A stretch of 64,000 bases of DNA, taken from NCBI GenBank assembly GCA_949126835.1, contig OX421509.1, forward strand, positions 14,477,279 through 14,541,278, given 5' to 3'. Shown one piece after another: positions 35,276 to 45,891 of this stretch. Numbering within the stretch: position 1 is the stretch's first letter; each line of letters starts with the position of its first letter. This stretch comes from Anisus vortex. Taxonomy: Eukaryota; Mollusca; Gastropoda; Planorbidae. A program made the position numbers and the translations under genes. The notes under the pieces were generated by a model that searched no databases, had not been told where the DNA came from, and saw only the letters and a program-made list of their open reading frames with translations.

Positions 35276-35867
35276 TGTCACGTGCGAATTAGCTAATGAC
35301 GTATTTGATAATTTGTTTATGAATGTGTAACAGTCTTTGATTCACATCCCTCTTGAATCCCACAAGGTTGTATAAGTGTTATTATTTATAATATATCTGT
35401 AGATGTTTAATAGTGGATTGTTTGATTGGCTCGTAAAATGTTTAAATAATAAATGTTATCAAATGTTAGGTAGCACTTAATATATAGGAAAAATACACAA
35501 TCCTGTTTGAAGATAGAATTAACGATTTATTCCCAACAAGATGAAATAATGAATAGAACGGCAAAACAGAATACAGGAATCAATGGTAGACGATAAACTT
35601 AAACAGTTGAGATTTCTTCCATACCATATCAGGCCGTAATGAGAGAGTAGTCACGAACGGTCTTCACACAACAGCGCCAAAACTCAAACTAACTCACGAT
35701 CTCAAACCCCCATGCGACGCATCACGCATTTTACTCCTATGACGTAGTGTCTAGACAAATATGCACGTTGTATTCTTAATACGGAAACATTTTGGGTTTA
35801 AGATTTCTTTTGAACTTTTATTAAATATTAATAGAGAACCAATAAAACTACTTTCCTTTACGTAACA
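35276..35867. mobile_element. Solo LTR, family 3 (older copy)
   Basis: Starts TGTCACGTGCG and ends ACGTAACA. It is related along its length to the better-bounded copy at 51042-51667. Flanks CTTT and CTTG give only an imperfect 4-bp duplication. No internal coding region. Confidence 0.75.
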
Positions 35868-36364
35868 CTTGCAAACGTTTTAAACTTTTAATTTAGCCTT
35901 AGCTTGTTGATCTAATTAAATCACAATGGCGGTTCGAGGGAATCACCTCTCCCGTGACGTCACAGACTAAATGCGGCATGGTAAACCTTGACCTGTGACC
36001 TTTTTAGCACAAAATGGCGGATCGAGTCCGCTACTCCCCAGTGATATCACAAGCCAAGAGGGCGTTGTTATGCTATATTAGTAGTAGTAGTAAAAATTCG
36101 CGTTAAAAAAAAATAATTTCTAAGTCTAAATATCGTTTGCGAGACATTTACTGCCTTAGCCCACGAGTTTTGGGGTGTTATAGGAACGATTTTTTAATAT
36201 CCATAAAAATTCGCATGAATCAAGTCATAATATCTTGCAAATTATATTAGGCTTAGAACAAAAGAAAGAAAATATATACGCCATTTTTTAGTTTTTTACT
36301 ATTAATATAGCATAAACAACGCCATTTTGGCATTTTTGGCTTGTGACTTCAGAGGAGAAGAGTT

Positions 36365-36470
36365 ACCCTAACCTATAAACTAACCGATACTAACCATGCG
36401 CTATTAAAAATGAATGAAATTTTAATAGCGCATGGTGGTTAGTATCGGTTAGTTTATATAGGTTAGGGAT
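36365..36470. repeat. Long palindrome in left foldback arm
   Basis: A near-perfect hairpin. CCCTAACCTATAAACTAACC and the following CGATACTAACCATGCGCTAT pair with the mirrored right half around a loop near AATGAATGAA. Confidence 0.93.
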
Positions 36471-37479
36471 GGAAACCCCATGACGACAATGGCCGAAATG
36501 GCGCTGTTTTATGCTATATATTAATAGGTAACTTCCATTTTGAGGCCAAAATAAAATTTTGTTGAAAAATTATATTTTACGTTTTTGTTTTTTTTTGTTT
36601 GGGTTTAGGGTTGTTTAAGGGTTAGTTTCTTGGCTAAGGCAGGATTTGTAGTATTTTATATTTGAAATTTTTTATTTTGGCCTTTTTTTTTTTGCCAACA
36701 TGGCTTAGCGCACGTAACTTTGCACGTGCGCTATTGTATCCTTTAATGCACCATGGAAGGCGACAAGGCATGCCGACATGCCTTTTATAACTTATAATGC
36801 ATATGATTTTTTGTTTTATTTTCTTCCTATTGAAGTGAAAAAGTAAGAAAGTTATCTTTTATTGCTTCTTTAGGTTTCATTTTTCGATCGGTTCTAAAGA
36901 AATTTTTACTGAAAATTTAAACTGCTGGAGCTAATTTAGGGCTAGAATAAGATTGATAGCATTACAAATGTTAGTGACGTCACATTATTATTAACAAAAA
37001 TGGCGGATTCAGTTTCCATTTATCATAGAAAATCTTCTTTTTTTTTAATGAAATTTTCTTTTTTCAAAAAATTTATTGTGAAAAATCTTCCGTTGTTCAG
37101 TAGACACAAGCAATAGCTCCAGCAAAAATTTTCAGTACAATTTTTTTTGAACACTAAGTTCTCTAAAAAAACTCGTGGGCTAACGCAGGTAAAAACAATT
37201 ACCTTGATTCGTGCGAATTTGGCATCTTTCATACAGAACCAAAAAAACTCGTGGGCTAACGCAGGTAAAGAATTACCCTTTTTTATTCTGTGGTTGTTCC
37301 AAAGTATTAGTATACCAGTATACCAAGTATCCAAGTATAACCTTCTTACGAGTTCGGCGACTGGGCTTGTTTATCTTCATCATTGATTTGGTTTTTATAT
37401 TTATAGCGATCGTTCTATTTTGCAGTTCTGGGTTGCTATGCTATCCCAGCGTGCACACTACAAAAAACGTGAAAACCAC

Positions 37480-39140
37480 GTTTTTTCACCGTCGATTATC
37501 CCTCCTCCTTTCTCATCCAGGGCTTGGGACCTACCTGGCAACGGTTGAGTTGGGACCAGTCAACGGTGGAGTTACAGTAAAGTTCAATATGAAGAGCATT
37601 CTCTCTCCGGATAGAGTTCTTGCTCAACATATTGCACTCCCCGTGATAAGTACCTAGAGAATTTCGGTCCACCGTATAAAGGTTATCCTTTCTCAGTCTA
37701 GGTAGTTAATGCAAATCTTCCTCATCCATGGCTTTGGACCCGGCAACGGTTGAGTTGGGATCTGGCAAGGGTGCAGTTACAGTGAAGTGTTTCAATAAGC
37801 AGAGAATTATCTCTCAGGATAGAGTTCTTGCTCAACATATTGCACTCCCCGTGGTATGTACCTAGAGAATTTCGGTCCACCTTATAAAGGCTATCCTTTC
37901 TCAGTCTAGGCAGTTAATGCAAATCTTCCTCATTTCTCATCCAGGGCTTAAGACCTGGCAACGGTTGAGGTACAGTTAGCGTGAAGAGAATCAATATGCA
38001 GAGAATTATCTCTTAGGATAGAGTTCTTGCTCAACATATTGCACTCCCCGTGGTAAGTACCTAGAGAATTTCGGTCCACCTTATAAAGGCTATCCTTTCT
38101 CAGTCTAGGCAGTTAACGCGAATTCCCCCTTTCTCATCCAGGGCTCTGGACCTGGCAACGGTTGAGGTACAGTTAGAGGGAAGAGAATCAATATGCAGAG
38201 AATTATCTCTCAGAAAAGAGTTCTTGCTCAACATAATGCACTCCCCATGATAAGTACCTAGAGAATTTCGGTCCACCTTATAAAGGCTATCCTTTCTCAG
38301 TCTAGGCAGTTAATGCAAATCCCCCCTTTCTCATCCAGGACTTGGGACCTGGCAACGGTGGAGGTACATACAGTTAGAGGGAAGAGAATCAATATGCAGA
38401 GAATTATCTCTCAGGATAGAGTTCTTGCTCAACATATTGCATTCCCCGTGATAAGTACCTAGAGAATTTCGGTCCACCTTATAAAGGCTACCCTTTCTCA
38501 GTCTAGGCAGTTAATGCAAATCTTCCTCCTTTCTCATCCAGGGCTTGGGACCTGGCAACGGTTGAGGTACAGTTAGAGGGAAGAGAATCAATATGCAGAG
38601 AATTCTCTCTCAGGATAGAGTTCTTGCTTAACATATTGCACTCCCCGTGATAAGTACCTAGAGAATTTCGGTCCACCTTATAAAGGCTATCCTTTCTCAG
38701 TCTAGGCAGTTAATGCAAATCTTCCTCCTTTCTCATCCAGGGCTTGTAACCTGGCAACGGTTGAGGTACAGTTAGAGTGAAGAGAATCAATATGCAGAGA
38801 ATTCTCTCTCAGGATAGAGTTCTTGCTCAACATATTGCACTCCCCGTGATAAGTAGCCTACCTAGAGAATTTCGGTCCACCTTATAAAGGCTATCCTTTC
38901 TCAGTCTATGCAGTTAATGCAAACCCTCCTCCTTTCTCATCCAGGGCTTGGGACCTGGCAAAGGTTGAGTTGGGATCTGGCAACGGTGGAGTTACAGTGT
39001 AGTGTTTCAATATGCAGAGAATTCATACTCCGGATAGAGTTCTTGCTCAACATATTGCACTCCCCGTGGTAAGTACCTAGAGAATTTTGGTCCATCTTAT
39101 AAAGGCTATCCTTTCTCAGTCTAGGCAGTGAATGCAAATG
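37480..39140. repeat. Core array of eight ~200-bp monomers
   Basis: The anchor GAGAATTTCGGTCCACC recurs near 37660, 37867, 38066, 38264, 38463, 38665, 38866 and (diverged) 39081. Each monomer has TTATAAAGGCTATCC, an octamer-like TTAATGCAAAT, and small hairpins such as AGAGAATTATCTCT. No ORF spans the array. Confidence 0.93.
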
Positions 39141-39421
39141 CTGAGGAGGTTCTTATTAGAAATTTCGCTAGGATCTCCAAGAAAACAAATCTATAAAAAT
39201 CGAAATGCATGGTAATTGTTTACCTGCGTTAGCCCACGAGTTTTTTGGTTCTCTGTGAAATATTTTTAAAGATCCTTGCCGAATTCGGACAAATCAAGTC
39301 ATTAAATGTCTCGCAAACGATATTTAGACTTAGAAAAAAATATTTTTATTCGCGATTTTGTACTATTGATATAGCATAAAACAACAACGTTATTTCGGCC
39401 TTTGTCGTGAAGGGGTTTCCT

Positions 39422-39527
39422 TCCCTAACCTATATAAACTAACCGATACTAACCAAGCGCTATTAAAATTTCATTCATTTTAGTAGCGCATAAGTTGGTA
39501 TCGGTTAGTTTAATAGCTTAGGGTTGG
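39422..39527. repeat. Long palindrome in right foldback arm
   Basis: The counterpart of the left hairpin, with several substitutions between its two halves. Confidence 0.9.
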
Positions 39528-39679
39528 TAACTCTTCTCCTGTGAAGTCACAAGACAAAAATGACAAAATGGCGTTGTTTATGTTAAATTAATAGAAAAAA
39601 AACTAAAAAATCGCGTTTAAAAAAATATGTTTTTGTTTTTTTCTAAGCCTAAAAATCATTTGCAAGACATTTCACGCTA

Positions 39680-40269
39680 CTCATGTGCCCCATGAGCAAA
39701 GTCCCAGGAATTCAAGGGACAAGGCCTACGAGCAGGATCATTTTTGTCAGGTGACCCTGATAGACCAGCAGTACGGGAACACAGATTTTCTGACCCCGGA
39801 AAAGAATGTCCTGATTCACAGGCTGATTGAAAGCCAGTCTGAATTCAAACAAGTGGAGGGGGAGCAGGAGGAGGTAGACAGAAACACCAAGGGAGCGAAG
39901 CAGGGGAAGCAAAAGAAGCGACCGCTGCCGAGTTACAGGCCGCTGCAGTCCCCCATCATGTCCAGCACCCAGAAGAGCTCCGAGTTCGGAGAAGAGGTGG
40001 ACTCCGTTCTGACCTTCGAGCTGGCCTGCCCAGACAAGGCCGTGCCCACGCTGGGAAACGTGGATGATGAAAACAGCAACAACAACTCAGATGATAAGGC
40101 GTTAGGTGCCGGGGATATGGGGCCGAGCCAGAAGAAAGGAGCTCACACAAACCCTGCCAAGCCCCATGCAACAAAGCCAAAACCCGAGGAGCAGTCCTTG
40201 AAGGATAAAGATATAGAAAGACTACAACAAGCAGGAATAGACCAAGAGTTCCTGCGCAAGTATAAAAAG
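39680..40269 (+). pseudogene. Truncated large exon of copy B
   Basis: Corresponds to copy A 3159-3748. The frame is still open and the donor (AAG/GTTTGC) is kept; there are several amino-acid changes. Similarity to copy A begins abruptly at about 39680. Confidence 0.9.
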
Positions 40270-40382
40270 GTTTGCATTAGTTTTGTTGTTTCCATCAATA
40301 TTCAAAAGGATGCGAAGATTCTTGTATGTTGTGAGTTGAATTTTTTTTTATCCCTATCATAAGGTGTTGTTGTTTTTTTCAG

Positions 40383-40488
40383 ATGAGTGCAGCCGAGAGG
40401 AAGCAAGAGTTGTTACGGCAGAGGGCCATGCTCCTTTAGGAACAGAACAGGCTCAAAATATTGCTTGCAGAACAGGAAGCAGTTGAAA
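40383..40488 (+). pseudogene. Copy-B coiled-coil exon with stop and lost donor
   Basis: Compared with copy A 3991-4098: GAG has become TAG at 40437, two bases are missing near 40483, and the donor GTGAGT has become TTGAGT. Confidence 0.93.
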
Positions 40489-40650
40489 TTGAGTTGTAGA
40501 TGTCTATAGCTTTAAATATTAGGTGGCTGTTAACATCGGACACAGCTTGTGCCATTTAGAAAGAGTGCCATATTTATACTAAACATTTTTATCACTATGT
40601 CCTGTAAACTCTCAGTGCCTCACAGTTGGTGCCCGGTCGGTTGATGTTAA

Positions 40651-41426
40651 CCCCTTAACTATGGGTGGGTTTTTAATATAAATATTTGCTGACTCAGCCT
40701 ATTTTTACAATTTCTTTTATTCTGAATTAAATTAAGCATTTTTGGGGGTAACCTTATAGTAAAGCTTATATCTTTTTTATTTTTGAATATAACCATAAAC
40801 ATATATGATGAACAAACTTCACCATTGAATAAGGTTTCTGAATGTGCTAATTGTGTTTGATAAAGGTCAAGGTTACGGCCAGGTCAAAGTCATAAGGTGA
40901 CGAAGGATAAATTGTGTTCTGTCGTAGGCCTATTAGTAGTATCACTATTGATGTCTAATTCTGAGCCAGAGTAAATATATTCCGACCCAGATTCAGAATA
41001 CAATGACAAATTATTGTCATCATCACCTTCCAACAAAGCCAGAACTTGTTGAATATCAAATGTTCGAGTTTGTTTACGTTTGCCAGTGGAAGTACTAAGC
41101 TCGCACGCTTCCATTGTTTACAAAAAACGTAGCAACGGTTGTTCGTGAAATCGTTGTAATGTATAGCTTTGCAAGCGATTGCAGTTAAAAACTAACAGAA
41201 GAAATAGCTAGTATTTTTTTCATTCTCTATTTGATTCGCCTTTTAACTTTCACATAACGTTAATTACTAAGGAAATAAAGAGCTTTGAAACCGTGACGTG
41301 AACGTGACGTCCTCGGTATTACAGATTAGTCATTTTTTTGTTTTGTTATAACGTGAACGTGGTGTCCTCAGTACTTAACTATACAAAAGTGATGGCGTGA
41401 ACGTGACGTCTCCTGGAATTAAGGGG
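40651..41426 (-). mobile_element. piggyBac-like element, 776 bp
   Basis: Ends CCCCTTAAC and ATTAAGGGG form terminal inverted repeats, flanked by TTAA at 40647-40650 and 41427-41430, the piggyBac target. Copy A has a single TTAA at the matching place (about 4267-4270). Three subterminal repeats of GTGAACGTGACGTCC type lie at 41297-41411. A - strand frame (41114-40890, 74 residues, ATG start) is Ser/Asp/Glu-rich, like the acidic N-terminus of piggyBac transposases. The catalytic part is absent, so the element is non-autonomous. Confidence 0.9.
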
Positions 41427-41726
41427 TTAATACCGTTTTTTTCTTTTCAAAACTGGTTTTCGGTTCTATAAATCAGATTTTAAACCGGATTTTGGTTCCC
41501 CACCTGCATGATGTCACAGGTTGAAAACGAAAAATGTGCGTAGTTTTATAGTACTATTTGATAAATAGTTAAAATTAAATTAGTGTTTGCTGGACATTCA
41601 ATGTGTTGATTTGTGTGAATACAATATGATTTTTTACACTTTGCCATAAAATTCGTTAGAACTTAAAAATCGTGTGCTAATTGATTACTTTGCAACAAAA
41701 TCGACAGTAGCTTTCAATTATGATAA

Positions 41727-42091
41727 TCAAATTTCTGATTATCGTTGACCATTATACTATAAAGCACAAACTTGCTGATTATCGTTGACCATTAATTATA
41801 AAGTACAAACTTGCTGATTATCGTTGACCATTATACTATAAAGTACAAACTTGCTGATTATCGCCGACCATTATACTATAAAGTACAAACTTGCTGATTA
41901 TCGCTGACCATTATACTATAAAGTACAAACTTGCTGATTATCGTTGACCATTATACTATAAAGTACAAACTTGCTGATTATCGCTGACCATTATACTATA
42001 AAGTACAAACTTGCTGATTATCGCTGACCATTATACTATAAAGTACAAACTTGCTGATTATCGCTGACCATTAAACTATAAAGTACAAACT
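41727..42091 (+). repeat. 40-bp minisatellite (about 9 units)
   Basis: Units of TTGCTGATTATCGTTGACCA followed by TTATACTATAAAGTACAAAC. Copy A has one unit only (about 4727-4775). Confidence 0.95.
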
Positions 42092-42384
42092 TGCCAACTT
42101 AAAAATGTTTTTATTCTACTAAAATATTGGAATAAACTTCAGTCTAATATTTATGACAAATTGTATTTACTGTATATATTTCAATAAAATATGTGTATCA
42201 CAAACATATATCACATACTTCAATAAGGAAACGAAAGAAATTATTTGAAAATAGTAAAAACAATAGTACCGTTAATAACAAAGCATCGACTCAATGTCTA
42301 GTTGAAGAATTGTTCAGGGTCACATGAAAAAACTTAGTTTTGCGTCTTCATTGCATACAGCAAAACGATGAGCCGGATTCCTGT

Positions 42385-43003
42385 TGTTACGAATATCGGT
42401 CATAGAGGAATGACGTAGTAAGGCATTGACCTCTTAACAAGTGCGTATCAGAGTCCAAGGCGACCAAGGTTTGACCTTTGTGCCCTGAAGGCAGTTTAAA
42501 TAAAATAATTCGTCCAACCCCGTGGAAATTGGAGGATAATTCTGGATTTTATAGAGAAAGAGGTTAAAATGCGTATTAAGACCCTGTAGAATCTTCGATG
42601 ATAGTTTTCTTTGTAAAGTCCCCACCTCCTTAAAGTTAGTTCAGTTGGAAAGTTTGTAGAGTGAAGTCGCTATATTAATACTTGTACATTATATGCCATT
42701 TATTTTGAAATACTTATGTTACCATCAGTTGATGCGTTTATTGATCGTTTATATTGAGTCTACAATTTAAATAAAATTGTTTATTCAACAACTGGAGTTG
42801 TTTGATCTATCATTGTTGAGAAAGGTGTTGAAGATAATTATCACGAATATAACTACATTGCTGCATAGACCTGTCAGTCAAGGAACCCCTAGCTTGGGCT
42901 ACAGATTAGCAGAATCTAGAGACTTCTAATAAAGATACAACTATATTCATTGAATCCGATTTAACGAGTCGTAATAATAGTGATCATAAAGAGGACCATA
43001 ACA
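42385..43003 (+). repeat. 5' LTR of retrotransposon 2
   Basis: TGTTACGAATATCGG start, CCATAACA end. It shares its sequence with the 3' LTR and with the solo LTR at 48970. Confidence 0.95.
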
Positions 43004-43184
43004 ATTTGCGGGCTTCGTCCGATATAGTTGTATAGTGAAGCATATATTCAAGTTGTGTTGTGTTGTGTGTAAAGCCGTGACCTACTGAGCAAGCCTAATA
43101 ACGCTGAATTGATTCTTCCGATTGGAAAAACGTAAGTTGGAAATTTACTACTTTTAAAATCTCTTAACTAAAGAATGGAATTTA

Positions 43185-44255
43185 TTGAAAACTTTATCAA
43201 TAAAGAAGTTAAAAGAGATCGCTGAGATCTTGAAGATAGAAGTTACTGAGACTACACCATCCAGAATTGTGTTGACACAGCAGATAAAAGATGTGTTGAT
43301 TGCGAGTGGAAAAATGAAAGTAGAATCAAGCGCCGAGGAATATCAAGTTGAAGGTCAGACGTCGAAATCTATGTCCGAACAGTTTAGATTTCAGCTAGAA
43401 ATCAAACGGATGGAAATGGAGATGCAACAAAAACGTCTTGAGTTTGAGATGGAAGATAAGAAAAGTCAAAGAGAAAGTCAGGAAAGAATAGAACTAGCGA
43501 AGATAGGAGCTACTAAAAAAGAATCTCATAATGATGTAGAGATGGCCAGATGGAAAAAGCTAGTCCCTACCTACATTGATAAAGAAAGTGAAATAGCTAA
43601 TTTCTTCCAGACCTTTGAAATTTCTTGCAGAGATTTTAAGTTCCCAGAAGATAAATGGGGAATATTAGTTAGAACAGCTTTTACTCAAGGAAGGGCAAGA
43701 GATTGTGTTCTATTGTTAAAACAGGAACAATTAAATGATTATGAAGTCATTAAAGACACTGTACTTAAAGCCTATAACCAAATACCGGAAAGTTATCGGA
43801 AAAGGTTCCGTCAGTACACAATGTCCCCTTACCAAACACACTTAGACTTCCTTCGAGCAGAAGAAAAGTTAATGGATCAGTGGATAAAATCCAGAAATAT
43901 CTCCACATTAAAAGAAATGAAAGATATCATTCTTTTAGAAGATTTTATTAACAAAGTGAGGCCGAATGTAAGAATGTATTTATCCGAGCGTGACATCACT
44001 GACCCACATAAGGCTGCTGATTTAGCGGAGCAATACACATTGTGTCATAGAACAGCGGGTGAAAAGAATTTTACTAGGTCACAACGGCCAGCAGAAAACA
44101 CACCACAAAAACATCGTGAAAAAGAGCATTTTGTGAAACAAAATGATGTTCATAAGAAACCTGTCAACAAAAACGTCCAATGTACTTTTTGTAAGAGAAC
44201 AGGACATAGCATTGAAGACTGTTGGAGCATAAGGAAAGATAAAGGAACTAACTAA
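43185..44255 (+). CDS. Gag of retrotransposon 2
   Basis: The open frame gives about 356 residues. A central charged coiled coil (residues about 65-110) is followed by a capsid-like helical domain (about 125-290) and a CCHC zinc knuckle, CTFCKRTGHSIEDC, near the C-terminus, as in retrotransposon Gag that binds RNA. No ATG opens this frame at the 5' end (the frame begins with TTG at 43185). An ATG ten bases upstream (43175) is in another frame and reaches a stop within 20 codons, so the N-terminus probably carries a small frameshift. Confidence 0.85.
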   Translation: MKTLSIKKLKEIAEILKIEVTETTPSRIVLTQQIKDVLIASGKMKVESSAEEYQVEGQTSKSMSEQFRFQLEIKRMEMEMQQKRLEFEMEDKKSQRESQERIELAKIGATKKESHNDVEMARWKKLVPTYIDKESEIANFFQTFEISCRDFKFPEDKWGILVRTAFTQGRARDCVLLLKQEQLNDYEVIKDTVLKAYNQIPESYRKRFRQYTMSPYQTHLDFLRAEEKLMDQWIKSRNISTLKEMKDIILLEDFINKVRPNVRMYLSERDITDPHKAADLAEQYTLCHRTAGEKNFTRSQRPAENTPQKHREKEHFVKQNDVHKKPVNKNVQCTFCKRTGHSIEDCWSIRKDKGTN

Positions 44256-44259
44256 TAAA

Positions 44260-45891
44260 GTGATAATGTGTGCCAGCCACGCACTAAAACAAAATGTACA
44301 AGGAAGCGAAAATACAAGCGAACTGAATTCGAAGAAAGATTCTTCTAAACCAGAAAAACTGAGGGTGGATTTGCCTGAGAGCAAAAGTCAGAAGGTAGAG
44401 AAATCTACAACTGAAGAAAGTGGGGATGAATATCCTGCTTTTAAATACAGAATGGCTACTATTGGATTGATTTTCCAAGTTCATAGAGACGAAAAAGTAG
44501 ACCAAAGTATTTTTGACTCGAACAAGAGTCTGAAGTCATCGAAAGAGGAAACAACACCCGAAAGTCATGGTCAAGGGAAGAATAAAATTGACACAGAGAC
44601 CCTGTGCAGTTTTCAACCGTTCATTAGTGAAGGTTGTGTGGCCTTACAAAAGGAAGGACCACTGAAGTCCGTAAACATATTACGAGACACAGGAGCATCA
44701 TTAACCCTGCTGCTTAAAGATGTATTACCATTGAATGACAATACATTGACAGGACAGACTGTCCTATTGAGAGGTTTTGAATGGAAAGAAGAAATACCTC
44801 TACATAGGATATACCTCGCATCTGACTTGGTGACAGGATATGTGACAGTTGGAGTAATATCAAAACTTCCTGTTGAGGGCATATCCGTTATCCTAGCAAA
44901 TGATTTGGCGAAAGGGAAGGTGAGACCTGAACTGATTGTGAAGGAAAATCCAGACCCTAGTCCTATTGTGGAGACAGGAAAAGAAAAAGAACTTTATCCT
45001 GTAGGTGATGTCATAAAAGGTATGACACCACAGAAAAAGAAAGAAGAAACTATCTCACAAGAAAAGGAAAAGAAAGAAGAAATTCTCCCGCGAGAGAAGA
45101 AAGAGGAAGAAGAAGTGGAACTTGATACTACTAATTTCTCCATGATTGAAGATTGTCCAAAAGGAAATGAACAATCAAAGAAGTCATCACAAAATGAATT
45201 GATTGCTGAGCAGAAAGTAGACCCAGAGTTGCTACAGCTACATGAGAAAGCTGTCGACGAGGAAGAAACTCCTACTAATGATGTCTATGAACAGATAGAC
45301 CACAGCATGAACAAACAACAATGCAAACCTGCAGTTGCCGGTACAGATGAAGATTTGAGGAGCATCACTGAAGAAACGAGTGCGGAGAGCTGGACCGAAA
45401 CTATCAAAAGCTATGGGTTACCACAATCCATACCGACAGATCGAAGGACCAACTTCGCCCCGGAACTCTTCAATTCAGTCCTAAAGAACTTATGCCTGGA
45501 GCAGGAGATGTCAACTGAATCCTATCCGGAAAGTCGAGGGGCCTATGGACCAATCTTTGGACCCACTGTCCGAGGACCACTCAAACTACTTCAAGAAGCA
45601 TGGAAGACCGAATTGGATCTCCTTGGGCTGATCAAGTACCTAGATAAGTACATCAAATTTTTGTCTGACATAACTGTTTTTGTTAGAAAAAAATTGTACA
45701 CTGCTCACATGCAGATGCCATTGTTGTGTGATGAAAGAAAGGCAAAAATATTATATCATTTGAAAATGATAAAGCCTTACCTTCTGAAAACAATTGGAAC
45801 AAACTTGATGTTGTTAACATTGTTACTCTTATTGGTAAAATTCATGCCTGGAGTTCAGGATGAATTGAATGAAAAATTCACTGATAGTTAG
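44260..45891 (+). CDS. Protease plus integrase remnant of retrotransposon 2
   Basis: 543-codon frame in a different phase from gag, starting 4 nt after its stop. A Lys/Glu-rich leader is followed by an aspartic protease with DTGASLTLL at about residue 145 and a second conserved segment near ISVILANDLAKG. A long acidic spacer follows. Residues about 380-430 match the middle of an integrase core (YGLPQSIPTDRRTNFAPELF), with the second catalytic Asp. The tail has YHLKMIKPY, the usual integrase C-terminal signature. Reverse transcriptase, RNase H and the integrase N-terminus are missing, yet the frame is intact. Confidence 0.85.
   Translation: MIMCASHALKQNVQGSENTSELNSKKDSSKPEKLRVDLPESKSQKVEKSTTEESGDEYPAFKYRMATIGLIFQVHRDEKVDQSIFDSNKSLKSSKEETTPESHGQGKNKIDTETLCSFQPFISEGCVALQKEGPLKSVNILRDTGASLTLLLKDVLPLNDNTLTGQTVLLRGFEWKEEIPLHRIYLASDLVTGYVTVGVISKLPVEGISVILANDLAKGKVRPELIVKENPDPSPIVETGKEKELYPVGDVIKGMTPQKKKEETISQEKEKKEEILPREKKEEEEVELDTTNFSMIEDCPKGNEQSKKSSQNELIAEQKVDPELLQLHEKAVDEEETPTNDVYEQIDHSMNKQQCKPAVAGTDEDLRSITEETSAESWTETIKSYGLPQSIPTDRRTNFAPELFNSVLKNLCLEQEMSTESYPESRGAYGPIFGPTVRGPLKLLQEAWKTELDLLGLIKYLDKYIKFLSDITVFVRKKLYTAHMQMPLLCDERKAKILYHLKMIKPYLLKTIGTNLMLLTLLLLLVKFMPGVQDELNEKFTDS

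Larger units (their letters stand above)
36225..39675. mobile_element. Foldback-type element with tandem core
   Basis: The right arm (about 39210-39675), read in reverse complement, matches 36225-36535 and then about 37200-37290 in the same order, so the element has long inverted arms. Each arm contains a hairpin (36365-36470 and 39422-39527) built on ACTAACCGATACTAACCA and its complement. Between the arms lie eight tandem monomers of about 200 bp. The terminal word CTCGTGGGCTAACGCAGG occurs twice on the left and, inverted, on the right. There is no transposase. The right end abuts the truncated exon that begins copy B. Similar inverted blocks at 36043-36145 suggest nested or rearranged copies. 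Confidence 0.75.

Noticed and set aside
36365..36470. Telomere-like CCCTAACC words
   Set aside because: They are single words inside a palindrome, not tandem TTAGGG repeats.
38030..38060. miR-25/92-like seed (ATTGCAC) in each foldback core monomer
   Set aside because: Only a 7-bp stem (CAATATG/CATATTG) surrounds it and the rest does not pair as a microRNA precursor would. A seven-base match is likely chance.
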